Source: Anastrepha obliqua (lineage: Eukaryota > Arthropoda > Insecta > Diptera > Tephritidae). From it: a stretch of DNA of 64,000 nucleotides. Made by a program: the position numbers and the translations under genes. The stretch lies in contig NC_072895.1 of NCBI RefSeq assembly GCF_027943255.1, positions 47,776,001 through 47,840,000 on the forward strand, in the 5' to 3' direction. Shown in pieces: positions 63,501 to 64,000 of the stretch (position 1 is the stretch's first letter; every line of letters begins with the position of its first letter). The notes under the pieces are model-generated. The model did no database searches and was not told where the DNA came from. It saw only the letters and a program-made list of their open reading frames with translations.

Positions 63501-63635
63501 TTATTTTTTAGCTCGCTTTTCCTTGCTGCCGCGATGCTGTTTGTCACAAAATACATCATAGCCTCGTATATTTTAATGTTCATCGGTCAATTGTGTTTGA
63601 ATCTAAATTGGGCACTTGTGGCTGACATTTTACTG
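16911..63635 (+). CDS. spin: Spinster (spin), lysosomal MFS transporter, 5' part of gene
   Basis: Spinster-family proteins are 12-helix major-facilitator carriers of late endosomes and lysosomes; human SPNS relatives export lysophospholipids and sphingosine-1-phosphate. Fly spin affects lysosome reformation, synapse growth and mating behaviour. Here exons 16911-17190, 55612-55969, 61756-62082 and then either 62698-62959 or 63374-63635 join in frame to 409 codons. The N-terminal 70 residues are Ser/Thr-rich and cytosolic. TM1 carries CFVNLINYMDRFTIAG. The MFS signature GDRYSRR is at residues 132-138. The FRALVGIGEASYSTIAPT segment follows in exon 2 and SETARLANDWRWALRVTP in exon 3. Intron phases are 1, 2, 2 and 0. 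The last third of the protein lies beyond 64000. The 38.4-kb first intron holds most of the transposons listed. A second Met (16956, AACAATGG) has a better start context and may also be used. Confidence 0.93.
17191..18827. other. spin intron 1, 5' segment
   Basis: AT-rich intronic DNA with no supported gene or recognisable repeat; short CATA/TATG simple repeats only. Confidence 0.5.
18828..18943 (-). repeat. Short LINE-tailed repeat, copy 1
   Basis: Runs (plus strand) from (GTT)n GTAGCAGCA through GGGAATGCTGCTG and GGCCGGATATAAATTCGGGT to AACGTAGACTCTACTGTCGT and GAGAACG. Same family as copies at 21925, 34171, 40156, 54898, 57746 and 61394. Minus-strand orientation is assigned by the (CAA)n 3' tail shared with the LINE at 8845-12794. 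Confidence 0.8.
18944..21359. other. spin intron 1 segment
   Basis: No supported gene. The part from 19690 to 19900 (CTTGCACTTTTTTATACTAA and following) matches one arm of the AT-rich foldback family seen at 39730 and 52930. CATA/TATG microsatellites occur at about 19970, 20500 and 20660-20690. Confidence 0.5.
19690..19900. repeat. AT-rich foldback family, single arm
   Basis: CTTGCACTTTTTTATACTAA, AAGGCTATAAAACAGCGTAC and a later GAAACTTTG line up in order with one arm of the repeats at 39730-40155 and 52930-53350. The opposite arm is not evident here. Confidence 0.45.
21360..21640 (+). pseudogene. IS630/mariner-type transposase C-terminal remnant
   Basis: Plus-strand pieces in shifting frames read VTVNGE(R)-like, SEFLFPKINQLS, DIWFQQAGATC (the 'WFQQDGATCHT' box, Asp changed to Ala) and RMYYVTHRRGGHMADVI, the typical C-terminus of this transposase group. 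Several shifts and a deletion after GATC make it inactive. Confidence 0.65.
21925..21986 (+). repeat. Short LINE-tailed repeat, copy 2 (5' part)
   Basis: CGTTCCCATGACAGTCGGTG, TTACGTTGCCGGAACAACCC and GGATTCGTATCCGGCCACCG match the 5' half of the family; the 3' tail is missing. Confidence 0.7.
21987..23699. other. spin intron 1 segment
   Basis: No supported coding region or recognisable element. Open frames here are short and lack motifs. Confidence 0.4.
23700..24477. repeat. AT-rich foldback family, partial arms
   Basis: The left part (23700-23860) carries ATTCAAAGTTTCAAACTTTG and the following AAATTT-rich arm. The right part (24330-24477) carries GGTACGCAGTTTTGTAG and TTTTGGTATAACAAAGTGCA. 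Both match arms of the repeats at 39730 and 52930; what lies between is only weakly similar. The TTAA-flanked MITE begins immediately after 24477. Confidence 0.45.
24478..25190. mobile_element. 713-bp palindromic MITE flanked by TTAA
   Basis: The two ends, GGGGGAAGTCTACTGTGACA and its reverse complement, are flanked by TTAA at 24474-24477 and 25191-25194. The inverted arms run more than 200 bp (ATTCAAAATGGCCGCTGTGG, GCGCAGGTCCGCTTTTCT on both sides), and the inner part is also paired (CTCTCGTCTGAC at about 24769 with GTCAGACGAGAG at about 24906). TTAA duplication fits piggyBac or Kolobok; the purine-rich GGGGG ends suggest Kolobok, but no transposase is present to decide. Confidence 0.85.
25330..26171. 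repeat. T-rich low-complexity tract, left of LOA-like LINE
   Basis: About 840 bp of degenerate TTTTATTTAATTT-type sequence. A similar tract resumes at 31718, so the LINE at 26172-31717 probably inserted into a single long T-rich tract. Confidence 0.75.
26297..29917 (-). CDS. LINE ORF2: endonuclease, reverse transcriptase, RNase H
   Basis: A 1206-residue open frame. It copies the element RNA into a nicked target. The AP-like endonuclease lies at about residues 13-225 (LQINLHHSKAA, LIQEPWI, GADANAHNTVWG, SFSDHQYI). The RT spans about 470-760 (FRPISLTSFCLKAFE, AFMDIEGAFNN, KGTPQGGVLSPLLW and AYADDIAL near 668). RNase H spans about 925-1045 (IYTDGSK, FQAEVCAIWYA, FFTDSQAAV, WIPGHSGFEGNCKADELA). 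A C-terminal CCHC-like finger (CRYCED...RHLLCSC) is near 1140. All catalytic residues I can check are present and there is no stop or shift. The Met at 29917 lies inside ORF1, so translation needs a frameshift, reinitiation or leaky scanning. It is antisense to spin. Confidence 0.9.
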   Translation of the reverse strand: MMTRTPQSLNVRLKVLQINLHHSKAASAALILRLSDLREDIILIQEPWISNNKICGLKDTHYTLFQGEANVRSRSCILIRKHINAFLLPFSNADTTAIEVEAVHGPIWIVSAYMPYDAAEAPPPEAVRRLVNTAHLIQKRVIIGADANAHNTVWGSTNNNTRGEQLFDYILANKLDICNRGDVPTFLNSSRREVLDITLASESCTQLVQDWSVDKQHSFSDHQYITFTLKAETAKPMKYLNKKRMNWIKYKEHLANGLPDIRQFEMANKNDIENAVNMITKTCQSAARQSCPLTKTGGKHKPFWWTPEISELRNRTRKLFNQSKITDEWEEYRQSLKDFKKAVRSAKRTSWRSYTQELENTSEVSRLRKILASNPVSPSFIMTQDGTWTTSTDHTLRILLESHFPGCVANLPALPSTLQSNYGNRSDLISSNSISTAILSFKKFKSPGPDNIIPAELQEGLEILLPWLTRIFNKCLNLSYLPTIWKKSKVVFIPKTGKPSHCKPNDFRPISLTSFCLKAFEKVLDEQIKTQLDTKLISEAQHAYTKGKSTETALHSLVQTVETSLHNKEYSLVAFMDIEGAFNNIEPNAILSEIAKLGINYSIRKMIEQMLQNRIITSELGVSRMRMYAVKGTPQGGVLSPLLWNLAVNSLLRSLEKAGCKVVAYADDIALCVSGKHLNTLTELMQRSINILSKWCTECGLNANPAKTDLVLFNRKQQSPPLQTITLKGESLLLSDSAKYLGVILDRKLSWKLNIENRCKKAFIALYTCKKAIGKTWGFSPRIIYWIYTSIIKPILFYGVVVWWTALEKRCRVATIDRVQRTACLLITGCLSTTPTKALNTLLHLFPIDLAGKAIAAKAATRMNAISKWNRYLGHSAILNRNTVISSDIDYHVSLPSPPLLFSCSLPTREEWKTNLTEIDGPLTIYTDGSKQDGKVGFGIFSNSPHINLSFRLPDYCSVFQAEVCAIWYAAKTLLENRISLEDIRFFTDSQAAVRALSSSYTHSDVVRSCLLSLNEISVQNSVQVIWIPGHSGFEGNCKADELARAGAAQSNVSNLPTIHIPLSTCKMLIDREFHSIADRRWRVETTCVTTRQIWPSYNLKQTKTLISLSKHELRHITSLITGHCLLGTHARRLGVPQNDLCRYCEDEDEEVSSRHLLCSCPGLARSRLALLGSPTIDNLSVLSDLKIESLIKFSKRINIFDQNLQ
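29862..31172 (-). CDS. LINE ORF1: gag-like nucleic-acid-binding protein
   Basis: A 436-residue open frame beginning MNKLTNKKQTTQQTPSRRGR. The N-terminal 100 residues are basic and Ser/Thr-rich. A middle basic patch (AAKRQRSS, DPKKHK) could act in nuclear import. The central part, about 180-360, has a fold-like pattern (NWKIVERKLQLGYLDVL, WPGAKLQLIKKSEIP, GNWRVVKVEEPSG, RHVTLLLDQESVKAL) that I associate with the DUF4780 domain of LOA-type ORF1 proteins. The C-terminus is acidic. No CCHC zinc knuckles are seen. It probably coats element RNA. Domain naming is from memory and should be checked by profile search. Confidence 0.8.
   Translation of the reverse strand: MNKLTNKKQTTQQTPSRRGRPLGSTKLMAGSKTTSSVAKVLAKSKTVTETPPHSLEASTSSKTDSVAENQVITKSVLPETGKTSRTEVSRKPIPPHLRRYRDRRRATFLMEKFGKTPEEELSDQQKSTLDWAREFLRNYEASKDKPSAAKRQRSSEDPHSSNDPKKHKVSSEVKLRKFCEVARDSLVMAVVDKSHPDGFISPSNWKIVERKLQLGYLDVLKQNPGPPPFCSDAGWFQARVKLIACSDQRSVSLYGKALDRLGEVWPGAKLQLIKKSEIPNKPRGRVRIPVEPSDPETILELLKVGNPNLPTGNWRVVKVEEPSGNSRHVTLLLDQESVKALDDRKGIVAFGFTTATIWTYQPKNLLAPSEESTAAPKMDVDKPLSQASTIESDSESNSELVGNLFNIQLEDEDSLLDSGDDANATVVECPSKSAAD
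31173..31717 (-). promoter_or_regulatory. 5' UTR / internal promoter region of LOA-like LINE
   Basis: GC-richer than the flanks and free of long open frames in the element sense. In this LINE lineage the promoter lies inside the 5' UTR; that function is inferred, not visible. Confidence 0.45.
31718..31920. repeat. T-rich low-complexity tract, right of LOA-like LINE
   Basis: TTTTATTTATAT-type sequence that continues the character of 25330-26171 on the other side of the LINE. Confidence 0.65.
31921..33621. other. spin intron 1 segment
   Basis: No supported coding region. Holds simple repeats (CATACATACATATGTATAG at about 32080; ACATACATACATATGTATGC at about 33010) and otherwise unassigned AT-rich DNA. 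Confidence 0.45.
33622..33870 (-). pseudogene. RTE-like LINE 3' end fragment
   Basis: The minus-strand frame gives GYTLRKDRESISRAALEWNP, RRPGRPKNTWRRSNLPE and RIRFKCFVEALCS. This is the conserved C-terminal pattern 'GH.LRK....R.AL.WNPQG.RKRGRP..TWRR...W..F..ALCS' of RTE-type LINE polyproteins. Only the last 80 residues remain: a typical 5'-truncated insertion. Confidence 0.75.
34171..34287 (-). repeat. Short LINE-tailed repeat, copy 3
   Basis: (TTG)n TTTAGCAACATAAACATG, CCCCATACATGTACGGGGAG, GGATATAAATCCGGGTCG, AACGTAGAACCTACTGTCGT and GGGAACG in order: a nearly complete copy on the minus strand. The internal palindromes ATACATGTA and CGGATATAAATCCG are clear here. Confidence 0.8.
34288..37809. 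other. spin intron 1 segment
   Basis: No supported gene. 35040-35370 is T-rich low complexity like that around the LOA-like LINE. Other open frames (34398-34613, 35652-35960, 36591-36827) carry no motif I recognise and have no codon bias. Confidence 0.45.
37810..38737 (+). pseudogene. Second, heavily decayed copy of the CR1/jockey-like LINE
   Basis: Plus-strand pieces match the LINE at 8845-12794 in order: the RT piece TSISRSFLNHQ at 37880, SRFFTVKNLQLLPT at about 37950, AIWTKDIKVNDTSK at about 38020, LLGVTCDIWLSFSANATVIA at about 38080, and the C-terminus REPLIKHPAMHQRYISQLRS, EYCSRLSSYLSKIDPDILNM and HLYSRPMKPTDLTPLSLWGP. It ends CTGCTACAACAGCAA, the same kind of tail. Many stops and shifts; 5' truncated. 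Confidence 0.75.
38738..38827 (-). repeat. tRNA-derived SINE, head fragment
   Basis: AACCGCTATTAGAAAAATTT through to CATTCGGCTACGGCGGCCGCC: the 5' (tRNA-like) part of the SINE, directly abutting the tail of the LINE copy at 37810-38737. The 3' half is missing. Confidence 0.65.
39730..40155. repeat. AT-rich foldback element with hairpin centre
   Basis: The left arm (ACAAAGTTTCAAACTTTGTA near 39787) and the right arm (GATTTTAAACTTTGTGCTG near 40140) are inverted. Between them is a stronger hairpin, CAGTGCTATGCATTTTCT...AGAAAATGCCCAACACTG, at about 39958-40001. The same layout occurs at 52930-53350, and single arms occur at 19690, 23700, 24330, 41000, 45030 and 58114. No coding capacity; probably a non-autonomous DNA element. 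Confidence 0.55.
40156..40260 (-). repeat. Short LINE-tailed repeat, copy 4
   Basis: CTGTTGTTATAGCAGCATAA, ATTCCCCTTACATGTACTGG, GCCGGATATAAATCCGGGTC and TACCGGTTACGTGGGA follow in the family order; the 5' end of the element (right side) is cut short. Confidence 0.8.
40978..41165. repeat. AT-rich foldback family, single arm
   Basis: ACACCCCGTTGCAAAGTTAT at 40983, then CAATGTTTCAAACTACGCAG and TCATCAAAACTTTCATCTTT. The start resembles 58114 (ACACCCCGCGACAAAACGAT), which may define a terminus of the family. Confidence 0.4.
41300..42209 (-). mobile_element. IS630/mariner-type element, deletion derivative
   Basis: Terminal inverted repeats of 28 bp with one mismatch (AGGGTTTTCCAATAAGAGGT at 41301 and, at the right end read inward, AGGGTTTTCCAATAACAGGT) are flanked by TA at 41298-41299 and 42210-42211. 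The minus-strand transposase starts at 42145: helix-turn-helix (LKQRIEIIKIHYKNGE), GYLELGIPQTSLHRILHKDL, HQQRRVFADWVVEMHE, then in a second frame MSDEASVVSS (degenerate 'LSDEAHF') and, beyond, FQQNGATCHT with Asp changed to Asn. The C-terminal third is deleted up to the terminal repeat. Inactive, but the ends are intact. Confidence 0.88.
42933..43512 (-). mobile_element. mariner-type deletion derivative, copy 1
   Basis: 580 bp with AAGGGT...GACGC(G)CCTAGAT-type inverted ends and TA at 42931-42932 and 43513-43514. The minus frame from 43379 keeps the helix-turn-helix (MIETYYENGRSLSTTYRKVH), SKIQRLVKKFQETPS, DDRKESGRIKTGPSIENIAA and SISRRSQQF, then jumps to the end of the transposase, losing the catalytic core. 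Related to 49052-49553 and more distantly to 41300-42209. Confidence 0.85.
43884..44520 (+). pseudogene. mariner (SETMAR-like) transposase remnant
   Basis: Plus-strand pieces in different frames: MEKIKFRSVLQFHTKQ (N-terminal helix-turn-helix), VEVDQRSGQPIVMASSDFVE, KLERLVTEE, then HYESDSKQ(VYA)-like (the 'W.HHY.PESK' block) and a NE..KVSQSA-like stretch. Multiple stops and shifts; no termini found. Assignment rests on order and spacing of weak motifs. Confidence 0.5.
45030..45172. repeat. AT-rich foldback family, single arm
   Basis: GTTCTAAACTCTGTGCAAAA, TATCAAAACTTTCAACTTTT and TCTGGGTACGCCGTTTTATA follow the arm order seen at 52930-53350. Confidence 0.4.
45676..45963 (-). repeat. tRNA-derived SINE, full-length copy
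   Basis: Flanked by identical 13-bp repeats TCACATATTTATA at 45663-45675 and 45964-45976. Read on the minus strand it starts GGCGGCCGCCGTAGCAGAAT, a tRNA-like head with a recognisable A box (TAGC..AATGGGTTGGTG) and B box (GGTTCGAGTTTC, close to GGTTCGANTCC). It ends GTACGCGCCAATT followed by a TATA/CATA tail. The head, tail and long target duplication are those of an RNA-polymerase-III SINE mobilised by a LINE. Confidence 0.88.
45677..45728. repeat. TATA/CATA microsatellite (SINE tail)
   Basis: About 50 bp of alternating TATATA/CATATG text that forms the 3' tail of the SINE ending at 45963. Confidence 0.75.
45977..46997. other. spin intron 1 segment
   Basis: No supported gene. The 67-codon minus frame at 46743-46946 (GTYDMLQRLSSRVIAGPSPE) looks less random than its surroundings, but I do not recognise it. 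Confidence 0.4.
46998..48204 (-). mobile_element. mariner element with nested SINE
   Basis: Perfect 20-bp terminal repeats TTAGGTGCGCAACTAAGTTC (46998, and inverted at 48204) with weaker similarity beyond, flanked by TA. The minus-strand transposase (from 48096) shows the N-terminal DNA-binding region (TCRGWFRRFKDGEFNVDDRP, LASVLGVTRQSISKRLYALG), GFLHRIVTG, then after the SINE the 'DE' region (ASDEYSRCEG), WWDQVAVIYYELLKPSET, and ILQDDNARPHVAK (about 47080-47130). The last hundred or so residues are deleted to the terminal repeat. It resembles the cecropia-type mariners. Inactive. Confidence 0.9.
47416..47621 (-). repeat. Chimeric SINE inserted in mariner
   Basis: Flanked by 13-bp repeats CACCCGTCACGAT at 47403-47415 and 47622-47634. 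The left 130 bp are the SINE 3' half (AATTGGCGCGTACAC...GCCGACTCCGAA, preceded by an AAATA-type tail). The right 75 bp, which should hold the tRNA-like head, are an unrelated A-rich sequence (ATAAGCAAACTATTAAGGAA and on). Since the target repeats enclose both parts, they were inserted together. Confidence 0.85.
48640..48900 (-). pseudogene. mariner transposase C-terminal scrap
   Basis: Minus-strand text gives QPDSPDIAPG then LNLKLPLYL. This is the 'PPYSPDLAP.D.FLFPKLK.PL' block of mariner transposases, carrying the third catalytic Asp region. Short and shifted; no ends found. Confidence 0.5.
49052..49553 (-). mobile_element. mariner-type deletion derivative, copy 2
   Basis: 502 bp with AAGGGTCTTACAAAAGACAC at the left and AAGGGTATTTCAAAAGTGAC (read inward) at the right; TA at 49050-49051 and 49554-49555. 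The interior is the same joint of transposase N-terminal and C-terminal coding as at 42933-43512, more decayed. Confidence 0.85.
49889..49904. repeat. Perfect 16-bp palindrome
   Basis: AAGCCGGTACCGGCTT, its own reverse complement, in AT-rich intron. Confidence 0.8.
50560..50720 (+). promoter_or_regulatory. Possible internal promoter or enhancer in spin intron 1
   Basis: A GC-richer patch within AT-rich intron contains TTACGTCACTTA (CRE/ATF-like, 50659-50670) and GATTGGTTG (inverted CCAAT box, about 50700). These are short motifs that also occur by chance; the call is an inference. Confidence 0.25.
51524..51593 (-). repeat. 70-nt poly(T) tract
   Basis: An uninterrupted run of 70 T on the plus strand. 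Read on the minus strand it would be a poly(A) tail 3' of ...GGCATGAATTTC. It may mark a young retroposed sequence to its right, or an assembly or replication artefact. Confidence 0.7.
52052..52387 (+). other. 112-codon open frame, unrecognised
   Basis: The longest open frame in this part of the intron, with a hydrophobic start (MVFILLTHSYADGAELLSNK) and a Cys/Lys-rich end. It matches no family I know, has no splice or polyadenylation context that convinces me, and lies inside the spin intron. It could be old transposon sequence on either strand. Confidence 0.2.
52930..53350. repeat. AT-rich foldback element
   Basis: Left arm AATTCAACAAATTTTCGTCA ... ATGCTCGAAATTTTC and right arm CTGCATACTCGAAATTTCTC ... 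GAAAATTTGTTGAACTTTTT are inverted copies. The centre carries ATTTTCTTTATGGACGAAAG. It matches 39730-40155 in layout. Confidence 0.55.
53351..54444. other. spin intron 1 segment
   Basis: No supported gene or repeat. Confidence 0.4.
54445..54895 (-). pseudogene. LINE RNase H fragment (R1/LOA/I-like)
   Basis: Minus-strand text from 54895 gives ERIAILSDGQGALKALSSLE, RLECIEKLNLLGMHNRIRLI (RNase H core, with the 'DSQAA' Asp present), then stops, and later LSKDKLKMLTGILMGYIF, the conserved C-terminal 'LSK..LR.LTGL.TGH' segment. Frames shift repeatedly. It is a different LINE from the one at 26172-31717. Confidence 0.7.
54898..55002 (+). repeat. Short LINE-tailed repeat, copy 5
   Basis: CACAGTCGGTTCTACGTAAC, CGGACTTGTATCCGGCGAAG, TGTCACTTCAGCAGCATTCC and GGGAAATGTTTACAACAACA in order, on the plus strand, with the (CAA) tail at the right. 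Confidence 0.8.
55003..55611. other. 3' end of spin intron 1
   Basis: No gene or repeat recognised. Ends with a T/C-rich tract and TTTACTTTCAG at 55611, a standard acceptor for exon 2. Confidence 0.6.
55612..55969 (+). CDS. spin: spin coding exon 2
   Basis: 358 nt, acceptor TTTACTTTCAG and donor GG|GTAAGT. Encodes VLTDIQDDFNIGDDDGG, TM2 (LLQTAFVLSYMICAPVFGYL), the GDRYSRR loop, TM3, TM4 (ALVGIGEASYSTIAPTII) and the start of TM5. It enters in phase 1 and leaves in phase 2. Confidence 0.93.
55970..57745. other. spin intron 2, 5' segment
   Basis: No supported coding region. Unassigned AT-rich DNA. Confidence 0.4.
57746..57840 (-). repeat. Short LINE-tailed repeat, copy 6
   Basis: GTTGTTGTTGTCGTTACAGC, CAGGGCCGGATATAAATCCA, GTAACGAAGAACCTAGTGTC, GGAACG. 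The internal GGGGAATGCTGCTG portion is deleted. Confidence 0.75.
57841..59995. other. spin intron 2 segment
   Basis: No supported gene. 58114-58330 (ACACCCCGCGACAAAACGAT and the following T-rich text) resembles one arm of the foldback family at 40978. Simple CATA repeats near 58760-58800. Confidence 0.4.
59996..60440. repeat. Degenerate tandem repeat, A/T-rich
   Basis: Two imperfect units of about 150-200 bp each contain AACTTTCAG, ATGTTTTTCAAAAA(C/T)GACA and then several AAAGTACACTTTATCCTAAA-type lines (60090, 60285 and variants at 60130, 60325, 60395). Confidence 0.65.
60489..61034 (+). mobile_element. Non-autonomous Helitron, 546 bp
   Basis: Begins TCTTTATACTATAAAGGTGA after A (60488) and ends GGGTTAAAGCTAG before T (61035), with a GC-rich CGCGAGCGGGGCCGCGGG hairpin-forming stretch just inside the 3' end. 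No coding capacity. It differs in sequence from the Helitron at 1839-3428, so a second family is present. Confidence 0.85.
61035..61755. other. 3' part of spin intron 2
   Basis: Contains the short repeat at 61394-61500, otherwise unassigned. The acceptor is TTCCTTTGTAG at 61755. Confidence 0.6.
61394..61500 (-). repeat. Short LINE-tailed repeat, copy 7
   Basis: GGTTGTTGTAGCGTCATAAC, ATAATGGGGATTGCTGCTGG, TTGGCCGAATATAAATTTGG and GACGTTCCGGTAACG: family order kept, 5' end of the element truncated. Confidence 0.75.
61756..62082 (+). CDS. spin: spin coding exon 3
   Basis: 327 nt, acceptor TTTGTAG and donor GA|GTGAGT, entering and leaving in phase 2. Encodes the end of TM5 (YIVGSETARLANDWRWALRV), TM6 (TPILGIVAVALILL), the long cytosolic loop (KEPERGESEGSHNLEPTSYT) and TM7 (FMLSTAGFTCVAFVTGALAW). 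Confidence 0.93.
62083..62697. other. spin intron 3
   Basis: 615 bp, no gene. Begins GTGAGT. The acceptor before 62698 is weak (GAAAAACTAG, with no long pyrimidine run), in contrast to many fly acceptors. Confidence 0.6.
62698..62959 (+). CDS. spin: spin alternative exon 4a
   Basis: 262 nt, entering in phase 2 and leaving in phase 0 at CTG|GTAAGA. Encodes VSYKFGIIAMIAGLIGVPLG (TM8), a loop (RLRPTHESCDPYICAFGLL) and TM9/10 (FLFVFLAQVTLNLCWSIVAD). It is homologous in full length and phase to exon 4b; only one can be used per transcript without duplicating two helices. Confidence 0.9.
62960..63373. other. Intron between spin exons 4a and 4b
   Basis: 414 bp, no gene. It contains a T-rich/C-rich tract (63240-63295) and an acceptor AAATTAACAG. 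Possible site of the splicing control that keeps 4a and 4b exclusive; no paired RNA element was identified by eye. Confidence 0.5.
63374..63635 (+). CDS. spin: spin alternative exon 4b
   Basis: 262 nt, same phases as exon 4a, donor CTG|GTAAGA. Encodes VSLRFGIITMTAGLIGVPLG, ADPLVCAFGLFFSS and FIGQLCLNLNWALVADILL. It keeps FGII.M.AGLIGVPLG, DP..CAFGL and LNL.W..VADILL in common with 4a but differs through the lumenal loop and the next helix (ASYKNNADP against RPTHESCDP). Confidence 0.9.
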
Positions 63636-64000
63636 GTAAGAGAATCGCTAAATTTTCCTAAAAATACACGTGTTATGTTGTGGTGGTTGTTGTTATAACT
63701 GAAAACATATATTCGTACAAACAAAATATGTAGCAAATGTAAACATTTTTTATATACATAGCTTTTATATAGCTTAGCTTACTACTACATACCTTATCAA
63801 AAACATATTAAATGCATTTGTATATAAAACCATCCATTATTCGACAACAAATTAGAGAAACACCAGCATTTAAAAAAGTATTTTGTTTTCCTCTTCGAAA
63901 AATGGTACAAAGAGAAAGTATTGTGTTTGCTGAAAAATATTTTATTCTTTTGTAAATCCATTGATTTTTAATATAGTTCTTTCTTACAATTTTTTGAGTA
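63636..64000. other. spin intron after exon 4b (incomplete)
   Basis: AT-rich, no exon recognised. The remaining spin exons lie beyond the window. Confidence 0.6.

Overview
The window is nuclear DNA of a higher fly (Brachycera). I infer a tephritid fruit fly from the AT-rich sequence, the many CATA/TATG microsatellites, the short fly-type introns and the mix of transposons. No search was possible, so species and repeat-family names are my own recognition.

Host genes. (1) The 5' two thirds of spinster (spin), a late-endosomal/lysosomal major-facilitator transporter, lies on the + strand. Coding exons are 16911-17190, 55612-55969, 61756-62082, and two interchangeable 262-nt exons at 62698-62959 and 63374-63635. 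The 3' part is beyond the window. The first intron is 38.4 kb and is the main landing ground for transposons. (2) Two near-identical copies of a four-exon MADF-BESS regulator gene lie at 7790-8824 and 13416-14451, also on the + strand.

Layout. 1-6200: transposon debris (mariner-type transposases, LINE scraps, a tRNA-derived SINE, an internally deleted Helitron). 7154-14471: two direct copies of a 1.7-kb segment carrying the MADF-BESS gene, separated exactly by a 3.95-kb decayed LINE on the - strand; this looks like a kilobase-scale target-site duplication. 14472-16910: region upstream of spin, with a 226-bp MITE flanked by 8-bp repeats. 17191-55611: spin intron 1, holding an apparently intact two-ORF LOA-like LINE antisense to spin (26172-31717), a palindromic MITE flanked by TTAA, several mariner-type deletion derivatives with clean inverted repeats and TA duplications, AT-rich foldback repeats and two SINE families. 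55970-61755: intron 2, with a 546-bp non-autonomous Helitron. 61756-63635: spin exons 3, 4a and 4b.

Points worth following up: the LINE bounded by 1.7-kb direct repeats; a 2A-like GVEPNPGP motif in that LINE; a roughly 110-bp repeat (seven copies) sharing both ends with that LINE; a SINE with a foreign 5' end nested in a mariner; and the paired spin exons. I found no CRISPR array, prokaryotic signal, rRNA or functional tRNA gene.
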